Positions 27,001 through 34,949 of a DNA stretch of 64,000 bases are shown here, piece after piece. Source of the stretch: Spirosoma utsteinense (lineage in GTDB: Bacteria; Bacteroidota; Bacteroidia; Cytophagales; Spirosomataceae); NCBI RefSeq assembly GCF_014282275.1, contig NZ_VFIA01000027.1:1-64000 (forward strand), read 5' to 3'. The stretch's first letter is position 1; every line of letters begins with the position of its first letter. The notes below the pieces were generated by a model. That model ran no database searches. It had not been told where the DNA came from and was given only the letters and a program-made list of their open reading frames with translations. Both the position numbers and the translations under genes were made by a program.

Positions 27001-27347
27001 TCCGTACGCTGGATACCGAAGCCCGTTACTACGACTTCGTTGAGTGTTGATGCGTCGGCGGCCAGTACTATGTTGATGGCAGTGCGATTGCCAACAGCGA
27101 CATCCTGCGACTTAAAACCCACAAACGAAAACGTCAGCGTGGTTCCTGAGCCTGCGTTGATCCGATACGCACCATTGACATCCGTCGTGGTGCCACGGGT
27201 TGTTCCTTTTACTACGACACTTACTCCCGGCAGCGCAGAACCATCGTCCGATGATGTCACGCGCCCTGTTACAGAGGCATCCTGCGCCAGTAATGGCAGG
27301 CAGAACAACAACGATAACAGCCAAGTCCCAATTAGAACTTTTCTCAT
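24048..27347 (-). CDS. SusC/RagA family TonB-linked outer-membrane transporter
   Basis: This 1099-residue outer-membrane transporter works with the SusD lipoprotein encoded next. The ATG at 27345-27347 gives a clean signal peptide ending LLAQD; the frame is open upstream to 27431. A carboxypeptidase-regulatory-like domain (VTGRVTSSDDGSALPGVSVV), the SusC linker (LNEVVVTGFGIQRTEREIG), a plug domain (LLVVDGVI.., TILKGPSAAALYGS) and a long barrel ending in FRVSVGF follow. There is no STN domain, so no sigma/anti-sigma control is expected. The operon holds only susC, susD and a DUF1735 gene. Confidence 0.95.
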   Translation of the reverse strand: MRKVLIGTWLLSLLFCLPLLAQDASVTGRVTSSDDGSALPGVSVVVKGTTRGTTTDVNGAYRINAGSGTTLTFSFVGFKSQDVAVGNRTAINIVLAADASTLNEVVVTGFGIQRTEREIGTSVAKINNAQITQAAPVNIANGLTGKVSGLQVNLTNNGVGSSPRLTLRGNRSFLGNNQALLVVDGVISDISFLPSINPNDIDNTTILKGPSAAALYGSDASNGVLVVTTKRGTQNNKPQISYSNNTQFESISYMPGLQTQFGSNGGEAAPFYDRNYSRLYVPYENQSFGPIYDGSTQPLGYGVQIRNPDGSVSIDTLRVPYASPGKDPRKAFFNTGVTTQNDVSYRIGDNQNYFGLGLQRVDQKGVVPNDKYQRTSISLKGGRAVDKFAANGGIQFAYQQANTENGDFNQNRPVYWNVLNQPAHAPINSYPLNDITSPQGDVNGYYNAYYPNPYWQISGDNSRKISNTYTLQGSTDVSYQFNKWLNVLYRIGGQVFNSQLKSHIADVQFSDYALGDPWEAGNIASSVGRANATVLDATATRTRFTGDLLVTINPTFGNFTTKLILGQQTRQEYSRSTYTYAGALVVPGLYNIANRLGEPTVSEYNTRSRLLGAFGDFTLGYKNFLFVHATGRNDWTSLLAPANRSFFYPSVDASLVLTDAVPSLKNSSVLSFLKIRGGLSRVGQVNVAPYQLQNVFNPGTNVTTGGTGFPYGSQAGFELNNRQNDPNLKPEFTVSREVGVEMGLFDRVNLEAVYYNTTTTNQTVPIDISRATGYTSGLINTGSMVNRGIELDLRTTRPIFNLGGFTWDINTNFTYLESKVTDLYQDLARINIPYGTDPYRPTVSPGASDVFAAKGIAYPALYVSDIQRVQTTDASAPNYDATGQFAGRPVIDPATGYPILDPNLRYAGTTQPKYRFGLTNTFKYKGFNLSAVIEYRGGNVIYNALGNALEFTGAGIRSTYAGRQNFVFPESVIKNADGTFAANTNVTTKDGNLVFWTNSGYHNAGYSYVTSAAFWKLREVVLGYTIPSTILAGTKFVKSVNIAVTGRNLVMLRPKTNVFTDPEFSGGTNANDNSNAVGTTTEYQTPPTRFYGFRVSVGF

Positions 27348-28434
27348 AAAAGTTGATGGAAAACTGGTTAAACTAAAATTATAGAAATTCTCTGCAAAAC
27401 AGACTTTTCTGCAAAAATCAGGACAATACATGTTGATAAAGCAGAAATTCTTAGTTAAACAGAATGCAAATTAAACATTATACCGAATAATTATCTGTAT
27501 AACCAATGGCTAGAAAAATGGTTTGATATTGTAATTTTAGGTTATTATACTCACTTGAAGGTGGGGAACTACTCAGCGCTTGGAGGAAGGATTAATTCTA
27601 TAATTTGCTTGAAACACACTATGCCACTATATAATATTGATATAGTCGAAAATGCCTTTAGTAAATATCGTAACTACGTATGTTGAAAAAAGTTGAATAA
27701 ATAGTTTACTGAATTGTTCGGAGGAACAGGTGGTTGTAGGCTTTCCGGGGTAAGAATATAGACGTGCTACAGGGGAAAGCCTAGTTACCGTCAACACGGC
27801 AGTCTTACCGTAGTCGTCAATTCAGGTTGTTGCTCAATTAGTCAACGTAGCAAATTTCTTAATTCATATCTGACTGGATCCCATCTGGCGGGCACCCCCG
27901 ATTAGTTCGTTTGGAAAGTATACTCTCCTAGGTCGCCTGTTGATAACGCTGGTCACGCCATTTTAAACGGGGCCGTTGGCCGGTATTGATTTAAGTCTGA
28001 AACCATAAAAAAAGCGGGCCGATAATATCAGCCCGCTTTCGGCATTACGCTTTATCCAACTATTAAAATCGTTTATATGTATTCCGCACCAACCAGGCTG
28101 CGGGCGTTTGATCATATGCTTTATACAACGTCAAAGGTGTGTGGAAGGAATTGTGTTAGTCAAAGTAGCTTGTGTAGTCTACCATAACCAGTTACTATGC
28201 TGATGTAAAAGACAAAGTACAGTTAAAACAGGGTTCGGGTGAAGGCAGACTCTACTTAAGTATATTATCCGGTAGGTAAATCAATTTTTCGGTAGATTTT
28301 TACTCACTCACTGTAGTAGTATATAAACGTATAGCTTAATGATGTATACCTGCGTAGCAAGGACCTATGGCTACGGAGATACAAACTTTTTGAAAGAAAA
28401 GAAGTTAATCTATGTAATTAACCGACTCAAAGCC
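27348..28434. other. 1.1-kb gene-free region between susC and the acidic protein genes
   Basis: No open frame of credible length is found on either strand. The part near susC holds two direct copies of tctgcaaaa (27391-27399, 27408-27416) and an inverted gcagaaattc (27441-27450), which could be operator sites. A 10-bp perfect inverted repeat lies at 27737-27746 and 27774-27783. A terminator-like hairpin at 28008-28039 points along the minus strand with no gene before it. A 50-codon minus frame starts near 28118 but runs through that hairpin. Confidence 0.5.
28008..28039 (-). terminator. Terminator-like hairpin without an assigned gene
   Basis: Stem aaagcgggc (28011-28019) pairs with gcccgcttt (28031-28039), and a run of seven T follows on the minus strand. 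Nothing recognisable is encoded upstream of it on that strand between 28040 and 28430, so it may end a small RNA or an antisense transcript. Confidence 0.6.
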
Positions 28435-28968
28435 ATGAAAGACGAGAAAGATATAGAACGTGACGATGCCCAGATAATCGGCCGTACAGAAGGGCCAATG
28501 GGCTCCGATGATACCGACGTAGATCGGGCGGTACAGGATAACAAAAATCGTCCTGAGGTCGAGGAGTCGGCCAATGGTCTCGACAGTGTCCAAATCCGAA
28601 GTGGTCAGGATGGTCGTAACATTCGGGGTATCGGCGGTATGGATATGGATAGCAAGAATGGTGTCTTACGTATGGGTGATATGGACGACACGACCATGGA
28701 CGTAACAGAGGAAGGAATCAGTAACGCCGGTAGTGACAAGACGCTGACAAAAACAGCCATGATTGATGTAAACGGAACGTCAGACACGGTGGAAACGCAC
28801 GAGTACTCATCGGTGACCAGTGTGGAGGTGCCAAATGCTCAGATGGCACCAGAGGAGGAAGACGACAACGCCGATGAAGAGGAAACAAGCACCGATGAGG
28901 AGCAAACGGAGCGCGAAGAAGATGTAGCCGAGACGGGTACAGACCTGAACAATCAGCCTTCGTACTAA
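28435..28968 (+). CDS. Acidic, probably disordered protein 1
   Basis: I do not recognise this protein. From the ATG at 28435 it has 177 residues, no Cys, no signal peptide and few hydrophobic residues. Its composition is dominated by Asp, Glu, Thr, Ser and Asn, ending in a strongly acidic tract (EEEDDNADEEETSTDEEQTE). A short Met/Gly-rich stretch (IRGIGGMDMDS) is the only unusual local feature. It is very probably intrinsically disordered. A second disordered protein gene begins 28 bases after the stop on the same strand, so the two likely share a transcript. The frame is open upstream to 28339, but those residues look unlike the rest. Confidence 0.7.
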   Translation: MKDEKDIERDDAQIIGRTEGPMGSDDTDVDRAVQDNKNRPEVEESANGLDSVQIRSGQDGRNIRGIGGMDMDSKNGVLRMGDMDDTTMDVTEEGISNAGSDKTLTKTAMIDVNGTSDTVETHEYSSVTSVEVPNAQMAPEEEDDNADEEETSTDEEQTEREEDVAETGTDLNNQPSY

Positions 28969-28995
28969 TAAAACTACCCTTAAACGAACAACGTT

Positions 28996-29418
28996 ATGAG
29001 CTTAAGCAGCAAATCCCGCAAAGAAAGCACAGAGTCCAACGCGGCTCAGCAAATGCATAGCACGATGGGAATTCACCCCGATTTGGCCCAATTGAACGAC
29101 AAAAACCTGGATAATGACTTGCCTTCGCGTGTAGCCGATAGCCGCGACGTAGACGTGCCGGGTACTGTTGCCGATAACGAACGGCTGGTGGCTGAAACAG
29201 GTGACGATACGTCTTCGGCGCAACAGTCCACTTTACCGATCGATGCAGAAGATGCCTCAACTGATGAGGATAATCCTATGATCGCTTATCAGCAACCCGA
29301 TAATTCCACCGCAGAAGGCACTAAAGTAGCCGATGCCGATTGGAACCGGAGCACGAGTGAGGGAGAAATACCAGTAACCCGTGTCAATGAGCCAGACAGG
29401 ACGTTAGGCAATTCATAA
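28996..29418 (+). CDS. Acidic, probably disordered protein 2
   Basis: This 140-residue hydrophilic protein has no known family. It begins MSLSSKSRKESTESNAAQQM, then is rich in Asp, Glu, Ser, Thr and Asn with no Cys and no membrane segment. The phrases RVADSRDVDVPGTVADNERL and STDEDNPMIAYQQPDN look like linear motifs rather than a fold. It is co-oriented with and 28 bases after acidic protein 1, and ends before a terminator. A stress-protective or scaffold role is possible but unsupported by direct evidence. Confidence 0.7.
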   Translation: MSLSSKSRKESTESNAAQQMHSTMGIHPDLAQLNDKNLDNDLPSRVADSRDVDVPGTVADNERLVAETGDDTSSAQQSTLPIDAEDASTDEDNPMIAYQQPDNSTAEGTKVADADWNRSTSEGEIPVTRVNEPDRTLGNS

Positions 29419-29437
29419 ACTGGAATACGGTAACAGA

Positions 29438-29470
29438 AGGGGCGGATCTAGGCAGATTCGTCCCTTTTTT
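29438..29470 (+). terminator. Terminator after the acidic protein pair
   Basis: Stem aggggcggatct (29438-29449) pairs with agattcgtccct (29454-29465; two G-U type mismatches) and runs into TTTTTT. Confidence 0.8.
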
Positions 29471-29538
29471 ATGGATACAGGTCAGGCAGATAAATACTTA
29501 CCCTGATGAAAGGCGTCGATAGTCTTCTGAATGCTAAT

Positions 29539-30555
29539 TTATCTGCTGCCTGACGACGACGGCTGGAATAGCATTTTCACGGCCTGACCGGGCAGTAAAG
29601 TGCCCGCTTGCACCTGGGCTTCCATAAGGGCAAGCTGGTCCTGCATACCGGGTCGATCATAAAACTGACTGTCCAGCTGTTGGCGAAGCAGGGCGCGAAA
29701 CCAGGTCAGCTGCTGTGCCTGACGCCGTTGGTTGCGCTGGCCGTTTTGGGTCGTCAATTGCTGGTGCTCCTGAATTGTTTGCCAAATCGTGGCTATACCT
29801 GCGCCGGTCAAAGCCGACCCAGTAAGTACGGGAGGGAACCAGCCAGTGCCAGTAGGTGGAAACAGGTGAAGCGCATTCTGGTATTCCATACGGGCACGAT
29901 TGGCCGGGGCTATATTGTCGCCGTCAGCCTTGGTGATCACCAGCGCATCGGCCAGTTCCATGATTCCCCGCTTCATCCCTTGTAATTCGTCACCGGCGCC
30001 GGCCAGCATCAGTAGCAGAAAAAAATCGACCATGCCGTGTACCACTGTCTCGGACTGACCAACACCTACCGTTTCGACCAGGATCACGTCGAAGCTGGCG
30101 GCTTCGCAAAGGAGCATCGTTTCGCGGGTACGGTGGCCAACGCCCCCCAGTGAGTCACCAGCCGGTGAGGGACGAATGTAGGCATTGGGGTTCATAGATA
30201 GTGTTTCCATCCGGGTCTTGTCGCCCAGCAGGCTACCACCCGACCGTTGGCTGGTCGGGTCTACGGCAAGTACGGCCAGGTGGTGGCCCAACTGGGTCAG
30301 GTAGGTGCCAAAGGCTTCGATGAACGTGCTTTTTCCCACGCCTGGTACTCCTGTGATCCCGATACGAACAGAAGAGGCAGCCGGCCTCGGGCCAGCCTCA
30401 CCTGACCGGGATAGTACCCCTTCCATCACCAGCTGTGCCAGCGCCTGATCGTCGGGTCGGCGGCTTTCAACGAGCGTAATGGCGCGGCTAAGCAGCAGCC
30501 GGTCACCGGCCAGAATGCCGTTGATGTAGTGGTCGGGGGGGAGTCGGTGACGCAT
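29539..30555 (-). CDS. meaB: MeaB/ArgK-type GTPase chaperone of methylmalonyl-CoA mutase
   Basis: This 338-residue G3E GTPase loads and protects the B12 cofactor of methylmalonyl-CoA mutase. Walker A GITGVPGVGKST, LAVLAVDPTSQRSGGSLLGDKTRM, DVILVETVGVGQSE and the guanine motif ITKADGD are all present, and the length is normal. The mutase genes are not in this window. ispD lies about 40 bases upstream on the same strand, so the two may share a transcript. The name rests on family homology; ArgK is an older label for the same family. Confidence 0.93.
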   Translation of the reverse strand: MRHRLPPDHYINGILAGDRLLLSRAITLVESRRPDDQALAQLVMEGVLSRSGEAGPRPAASSVRIGITGVPGVGKSTFIEAFGTYLTQLGHHLAVLAVDPTSQRSGGSLLGDKTRMETLSMNPNAYIRPSPAGDSLGGVGHRTRETMLLCEAASFDVILVETVGVGQSETVVHGMVDFFLLLMLAGAGDELQGMKRGIMELADALVITKADGDNIAPANRARMEYQNALHLFPPTGTGWFPPVLTGSALTGAGIATIWQTIQEHQQLTTQNGQRNQRRQAQQLTWFRALLRQQLDSQFYDRPGMQDQLALMEAQVQAGTLLPGQAVKMLFQPSSSGSR

Positions 30556-30595
30556 AGAGTCGTTGGGCTACTGAATGACAACTGCCTGGCGTAAA

Positions 30596-31273
30596 TTACC
30601 AGCCCCGCAAATCTTCGGGTGTCGTGATCTTAATATTCTCGTAAGAACCGTCGATAAGAGTTACCGGAAAGCCAGCGAACTCCAGAACACTGGCGCAATC
30701 GGTGAAGGACAACTGCTCTTCGACCTGAAAGGCCTGCCTGAATCGACTTAATTCAAAAGTCTGGGGTGTTTGAACGAGACGTAGCGAACGACGGTCCAGC
30801 GCGCTACTACTGCCATCTGCACTGACCTGACGGACCGAATCTTTTACTGGTACACACGTTACCGCCGAGCCGGTCCGCGCTGCTGTAGCATAACTTTCCT
30901 GGATAATGCCCGGCGAAACAAAAGGCCGGACTCCATCATGTACGGCTACTAGTCCCGTGGGGCTATGGATGGCGTGCAATCCGTTTCGTACCGACTGGAA
31001 GCGGGTGACCCCACCATTGATTAGCTGGATCGATGCACCGCTGCGCTCCGGATAGAAATTGTGCTGCTGGCAAAGAGTGGCCCAGGTCTGCTGATCGCGG
31101 GCGGGCAGGACCAGAATAATATGCGGGGTAGGGGAGACGCTTAGAAACCGCTCCAGCGTGTGCTGGAGAATTGGTTTACCGTTGAGCAGTAAAAATTGCT
31201 TTGGCACGTCCGACTGCATCCGGCTGCCGCTTCCGCCAGCAACGATAATCGCAAAGAGTTGGTCAGTTGACAA
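30596..31273 (-). CDS. ispD: 2-C-methyl-D-erythritol 4-phosphate cytidylyltransferase
   Basis: IspD catalyses the third step of the MEP isoprenoid pathway, joining CTP and methylerythritol phosphate. Visible motifs: the nucleotide loop IIVAGGSGSRM with Lys in DVPKQFLLLNGKPIL, VAVHDGVRPFVSP, VPVKDSVR, and a C-terminal NIKITTPEDL. Normal length of 225 residues. The best start is a TTG at 31271-31273, since no ATG lies between it and the queA terminator and the next internal Met is inside the active-site loop. Isoprenoid supply links it loosely to the lycopene cyclase gene at 54.3 kb. Confidence 0.95.
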   Translation of the reverse strand: MSTDQLFAIIVAGGSGSRMQSDVPKQFLLLNGKPILQHTLERFLSVSPTPHIILVLPARDQQTWATLCQQHNFYPERSGASIQLINGGVTRFQSVRNGLHAIHSPTGLVAVHDGVRPFVSPGIIQESYATAARTGSAVTCVPVKDSVRQVSADGSSSALDRRSLRLVQTPQTFELSRFRQAFQVEEQLSFTDCASVLEFAGFPVTLIDGSYENIKITTPEDLRGW

Positions 31274-31304
31274 ATTGGTGGTCGGTAAGGTAAGCCGTCG
31301 GTCA

Positions 31305-31329
31305 TAAAAAAAGGGGCCGGATGGCCCCT
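31305..31329 (-). terminator. Terminator after queA
   Basis: Stem aggggcc (31312-31318) pairs with ggcccct (31323-31329) across loop ggat. On the minus strand it is followed by a run of eight T. It lies 47 bases beyond the queA stop. Confidence 0.88.
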
Positions 31330-31376
31330 CAAAAATACTGATTAACTCACTGACCGGCCAACTTAAAAATAAGGAC

Positions 31377-32420
31377 TTAGATAATCAGCATGGCATCGCC
31401 ATAGCTGAAGAACCGGTATTTTTCCTTGATGGCTACCTGATAAGCTTCCTTGATGAGTTCGTGACCACCGAAGGCACTGGTCATCATGATCAGAATCGAC
31501 TCAGGCAAGTGAAGACTCGTCAGCAGGGTGTTGGCGATTTTAAAGTCGTATGGTGGAAAAATAAACCGATCTGTCCAGCCTTCAACGGGCTTCAACCGGC
31601 TATTGGCCGACACCGATGATTCAATAGCTTTCAGCGATGTTGTGCCAATAGCACAAACGCGTTTGCCCTCGTTGAGCGCTGTGTTTACGATCTTGGCCGA
31701 TTCTTCGGGAATACGGTAGTTCTCCGAATCTGTTTTGTGCTTGGTCAGGTCTTCAACATCAACCTGCCGGAAGGTACCCAAACCAACATGCAGCGTAACA
31801 GGCGCAAAATGAATACCTTTTATCTCCATCCGTTTCATCATGGCGCGGGTAAAGTGCAGGCCGGCTGTAGGGGCCGCTACAGCACCCACATGCTGGGCAA
31901 ACACGGTTTGGTAGTCGTCCCGGTCAGCCAGTTCAGCCTCGCGCTGTATTTCGCGGGGAATAGGCGTTTCGCCCAGTTCGTCTACCGCTTTCATAAACTC
32001 TTCGTGATTACCATCGAACAGAAACCGGATGGTGCGGCCCCGCGAGGTGGTATTGTCGATTACTTCGGCTACCAGATCACTATCGCCAAAGTACAGCTTA
32101 TTACCTACACGAATTTTACGAGCCGGGTCTACCAGAACATCCCACAGTTTCATTTCGCGGTTCAACTCGCGCAGCAGGAATACTTCGATTTTAGCGCCGG
32201 TCTTTTCCTTATTGCCGTATAGCCGTGCCGGGAAAACTTTCGTGTTGTTGATCACCATCACGTCGCCATCACCGAAGTAACCCAGCATATCCGAAAACTG
32301 CTTATGTTCAATGGTTTTGGCCTTCCGATCAACGACCATTAACCGCGATTCACCCCGCTCTACTGGGTATTTGGCGATGAGACTTTCGGGTAAATCAAAT
32401 TTGAATTCGGATAACTTCAT
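31377..32420 (-). CDS. queA: S-adenosylmethionine:tRNA ribosyltransferase-isomerase QueA
   Basis: QueA transfers a ribosyl group from S-adenosylmethionine to preQ1 in tRNA to form epoxyqueuosine. The N-terminus ([20 protein letters not shown]), [44 protein letters not shown] and [20 protein letters not shown] are family signatures, and 347 residues is the normal length. It stands alone with its own terminator. Other queuosine genes are not in the window. Confidence 0.97.
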   Translation of the reverse strand: MKLSEFKFDLPESLIAKYPVERGESRLMVVDRKAKTIEHKQFSDMLGYFGDGDVMVINNTKVFPARLYGNKEKTGAKIEVFLLRELNREMKLWDVLVDPARKIRVGNKLYFGDSDLVAEVIDNTTSRGRTIRFLFDGNHEEFMKAVDELGETPIPREIQREAELADRDDYQTVFAQHVGAVAAPTAGLHFTRAMMKRMEIKGIHFAPVTLHVGLGTFRQVDVEDLTKHKTDSENYRIPEESAKIVNTALNEGKRVCAIGTTSLKAIESSVSANSRLKPVEGWTDRFIFPPYDFKIANTLLTSLHLPESILIMMTSAFGGHELIKEAYQVAIKEKYRFFSYGDAMLII

Positions 32421-32476
32421 GATGTATCAGTACGAAAAAGAACGACTCGTTTCAGTGTAAAGGCCGCAAATATAGT

Positions 32477-32512
32477 GAAAAACCCGGAAAATTTGACACG
32501 TTCCGGGCTTTT
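32477..32512 (-). terminator. Terminator after the small conserved protein gene (bidirectional)
   Basis: Stem cccggaa (32483-32489) pairs with ttccggg (32501-32507). A T-run is present on both strands (A-run 32477-32482 and T-run 32509-32514). On the minus strand it follows the stop at 32538 and precedes queA. Confidence 0.65.
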
Positions 32513-32537
32513 TTCTTGCATATGTCGGTAAAATGGC

Positions 32538-32900
32538 CTATTGACTGGCCGGTAATGAGTTAATGGGTTGAACAGCTCCCTCCGTATTTACATTGGGGTG
32601 GGAGACGTTAAGCTTCGCCATCAGCTCGGGCGAGACTTCGTTAGAGTAGGTGCCCTGCGCCGACACGAACACGCCTTTCATGCCGTTGGTAGCGCTAATG
32701 GCATATAACGTCATTTCATCGCCGGGATCCGATGTGCCCTCAAATCGGTGGAACTCATCCACTTCGAACTCGTCGCTTTTGAGTTTGATGTTATCGTCGG
32801 TCGTTGCTTTTAAAAAATCTTTAGCGGGGGCGAAGTCGACTGTGTAGCCGCGTCCGCGCAGGTTTTCCATTGCTTCTGTCAGCGTCGTGAAATGTTCCAT
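32538..32900 (-). CDS. Small conserved Bacteroidota protein
   Basis: This 120-residue cytoplasmic protein belongs to a family widespread in Bacteroidota with the pattern DFAPAKDFLKA....L.SDEFEVDEFHRFEGTSDPGDE..LYAIS...G.KGVFVSAQGTY. Members are often labelled phosphoribosylpyrophosphate synthetase. No PRPP-binding motif or kinase fold is visible in so short a protein, so I do not support that label. Function unknown. Single gene upstream of queA. Confidence 0.8.
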   Translation of the reverse strand: MEHFTTLTEAMENLRGRGYTVDFAPAKDFLKATTDDNIKLKSDEFEVDEFHRFEGTSDPGDEMTLYAISATNGMKGVFVSAQGTYSNEVSPELMAKLNVSHPNVNTEGAVQPINSLPASQ

Positions 32901-33099
32901 AGCGTTGCTTGGTAATATAAGAGCTTAGTGTATCTGCGAATCTATAGTAAAGAAACTCTGCCTGTCAGAAATAGTTTGCCGGAAATGATAGCCCGGACAG
33001 TAAAATGTTTGAACAAATGGGCATAAGTAACCCTTGCTTACCTTACTCGCGGGCGACGTCTATCGTCGTATACCGAAAGAGAAAACTCAACGACTACCT

Positions 33100-34083
33100 A
33101 TGAAAAAACGCTGGATATCGGGTCCGCTGCTGGCAGCAGCAGCCTGCTGGCTTACGGCCTGCGAAGACCATCGCAACAGCCCGAATGCTCCATTCCCGGA
33201 ACGCATTGAATTTGTAGCCGAACGCCAGTACCCGGAAGGTATCGCTTACTCCTCGCAGCTGGGTAAGTTCGTAATCACCTCCATCACCCAAGGTAAAATT
33301 GGTACTGTTGATACCGATGGACGTTATGAAGACCTGCTTACGGCACCCGAGCTTATTAGTGGTATCGGCGTGAAAGTAGTGGATGGACGCATCTTCGTTT
33401 GTGTGGGCGATCAGGGGGTTTCGGTGAAAAGTACCCCACAATCGGCCTTTAAAACGGCTGAATTACTTGTATTCAATAGCGCTACCCGCCAGCTGGAACG
33501 CCGTGTCGATCTGGATAACCTACTGCCCGATGCGCGTCACTTCGCCAACGATCTGGCTATTTTGCCTGATGGAACCATCTATGTGACAGACTCTTTTTCG
33601 CCGGTCATTTACAAAATCACCCCCGACGGGCAAGCCAGTATCCTGGTCAACGATCCTCGTTTTGCCAGTGCTACCTTCGGCTTAAATGGCATCGTATTCC
33701 ATCCCGATGGTTACCTGATCGTAGCCCAGACGGGGGCGGGTAAACTTTACAAAGTAGACTTGCAGAATGGCAATACTATTTCGGAAGTCGGTAATCTGGC
33801 AAGCTTGCCTGGTGATGGGCTGACGCTGGTGAACAAGACCGATTTGTATGTAGTGACAGGAAGCGGGAGCCGGGTGGCCCAGGTGCGTAGTAGCGATGAC
33901 TGGCAGACAGCCTCTGTTGTGAAGACCGATGAGAATGGCTACTTCCAGGCAACGACCAGTGTATACGTCAACCAGCAGATTTACACGCTCAATGCGCGTA
34001 TCGGTGAGATTGGCGCAGCGGTGGCGGCCATGAACCCCAACCAGCTACAATCCCGCGATTATAGTATTCAGCGGTTTCGGTAA
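33100..34083 (+). CDS. SMP-30/NHL-repeat beta-propeller lipoprotein
   Basis: This 327-residue exported lipoprotein starts at MKKRWISGP (33100) with lipobox WLTAC. The body has beta-propeller repeats of the SMP-30/gluconolactonase/NHL type (FPERIEFVAERQYPEGIAYS, FANDLAILPDGTIYVTDSF, ATFGLNGIVFHPDGYLIVAQ, GDGLTLVNKTDLYVVTG). Relatives include lactonases and binding propellers; metal ligands such as the Asn/Asp in NDLA and TDSF are kept. It could act on sugar lactones made by the nearby oxidative locus, but it is on the opposite strand, so the link is only a suggestion. Confidence 0.85.
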   Translation: MKKRWISGPLLAAAACWLTACEDHRNSPNAPFPERIEFVAERQYPEGIAYSSQLGKFVITSITQGKIGTVDTDGRYEDLLTAPELISGIGVKVVDGRIFVCVGDQGVSVKSTPQSAFKTAELLVFNSATRQLERRVDLDNLLPDARHFANDLAILPDGTIYVTDSFSPVIYKITPDGQASILVNDPRFASATFGLNGIVFHPDGYLIVAQTGAGKLYKVDLQNGNTISEVGNLASLPGDGLTLVNKTDLYVVTGSGSRVAQVRSSDDWQTASVVKTDENGYFQATTSVYVNQQIYTLNARIGEIGAAVAAMNPNQLQSRDYSIQRFR

Positions 34084-34084
34084 A

Positions 34085-34155
34085 AAAGCAGCCGGGAGGA
34101 TGGAGAAAATAAAAGCGAAATCAGGCTTTATTTTCTCCATCCTCCCGGCTGCTTT
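34085..34155. terminator. 29-bp perfect stem between convergent genes
   Basis: Arms 34085-34113 and 34127-34155 are exact reverse complements (core gggaggatggagaaaat) with a 13-base loop. It lies two bases after the propeller gene stop and before the DUF1080 stop at 34170. A double terminator is the simplest reading, but the stem is much longer than needed and could also silence by forming double-stranded RNA. Confidence 0.8.
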
Positions 34156-34169
34156 CCTGCCTTCCCATA

Positions 34170-34811
34170 TCAATCCGGCAGCACCTTGATCATGATATCT
34201 TTAAAAAAGACTTTGCTCTTGGGGTCATGACCCTGTAAGGCAACTGTACCGCTACTCAGGCGACGCTGTGTAGGCTTACTGGCGTTACTGACGCTGTCGG
34301 GTTCGGTGTATTCGTTAATGATCTTGTCATTAATTTTTACCGTTACCTTCTTGCCCTGCACAATGATGTGTTCGGTATACCACTCTTCATCTTTCACGAA
34401 CGTTTCCTTAACATCCTGCATCGAGTAAACGCTGCCCGTCTTGCGCCAGTCTGTGTGGGTTTGGTTCACCTGAATCTCATACCCCTTCGAAGGCCAGTCG
34501 GTTGGCTGGTACGTGGTGTGGATGAACATACCCGAGTTAGCACCGGGCATCGTTTTGACCTGCGCTTTCCACTCGAAGTTTTTAAAATTGTGGTTGTTTA
34601 CCGGACCCTCATAAAACAGGTGTGCGCGGGGTCCAAATACGACAATAGCGCCATCCTGCACACTGAACGTGCTGGCGTTGTCGCCAACTTTCCATCCGTT
34701 GAGGGTCTTGCCATCAAACAGACTAACCCAGCCGTCGGCCAGCGGACGCGTGGTAAGATTCAGAAAAAGGGTGCTGAGCGCGATGCCAGCCCATAAAATG
34801 TACGTTTTCAT
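34170..34811 (-). CDS. DUF1080 (3-keto-disaccharide hydrolase family) protein 1
   Basis: This 213-residue exported protein has a signal peptide at about 1-24 and one DUF1080 concanavalin-like beta-sandwich: GWVSLFDGKTLNGWKVGD, NFEWKAQVKTMPGANSGMFI, KGYEIQVNQTHTDWRKTGSVY, the C-terminal GTVALQGHDPKSKVFFKDIMI. Family members hydrolyse the glycosidic bond of 3-keto sugars (PF06439). It is separated from the main 36.4-45.5 kb locus by a DUF2851 gene on the other strand and has only 34% visible agreement in motifs with the second DUF1080 protein, so it may act on a different linkage. Confidence 0.88.
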   Translation of the reverse strand: MKTYILWAGIALSTLFLNLTTRPLADGWVSLFDGKTLNGWKVGDNASTFSVQDGAIVVFGPRAHLFYEGPVNNHNFKNFEWKAQVKTMPGANSGMFIHTTYQPTDWPSKGYEIQVNQTHTDWRKTGSVYSMQDVKETFVKDEEWYTEHIIVQGKKVTVKINDKIINEYTEPDSVSNASKPTQRRLSSGTVALQGHDPKSKVFFKDIMIKVLPD

Positions 34812-34949
34812 AAGTTCGATGTAATGCGTTTATAGATAAAGTAAAAAGCAGACGAAACCTAACGGTTTTAGTTAGCCCTTCTAGTAACTGATTGACATTG
34901 TTAGGTTTATTTCGGATACTTGGTTCCTTATACCTGCCTACCGCCAATC

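Noticed and set aside
28067-28118. Short minus-strand peptide (MIKRPQPGW...) near the orphan terminator
   Set aside because: The frame runs through the terminator stem, so a real message would end before its stop codon. An untranslated RNA fits better.
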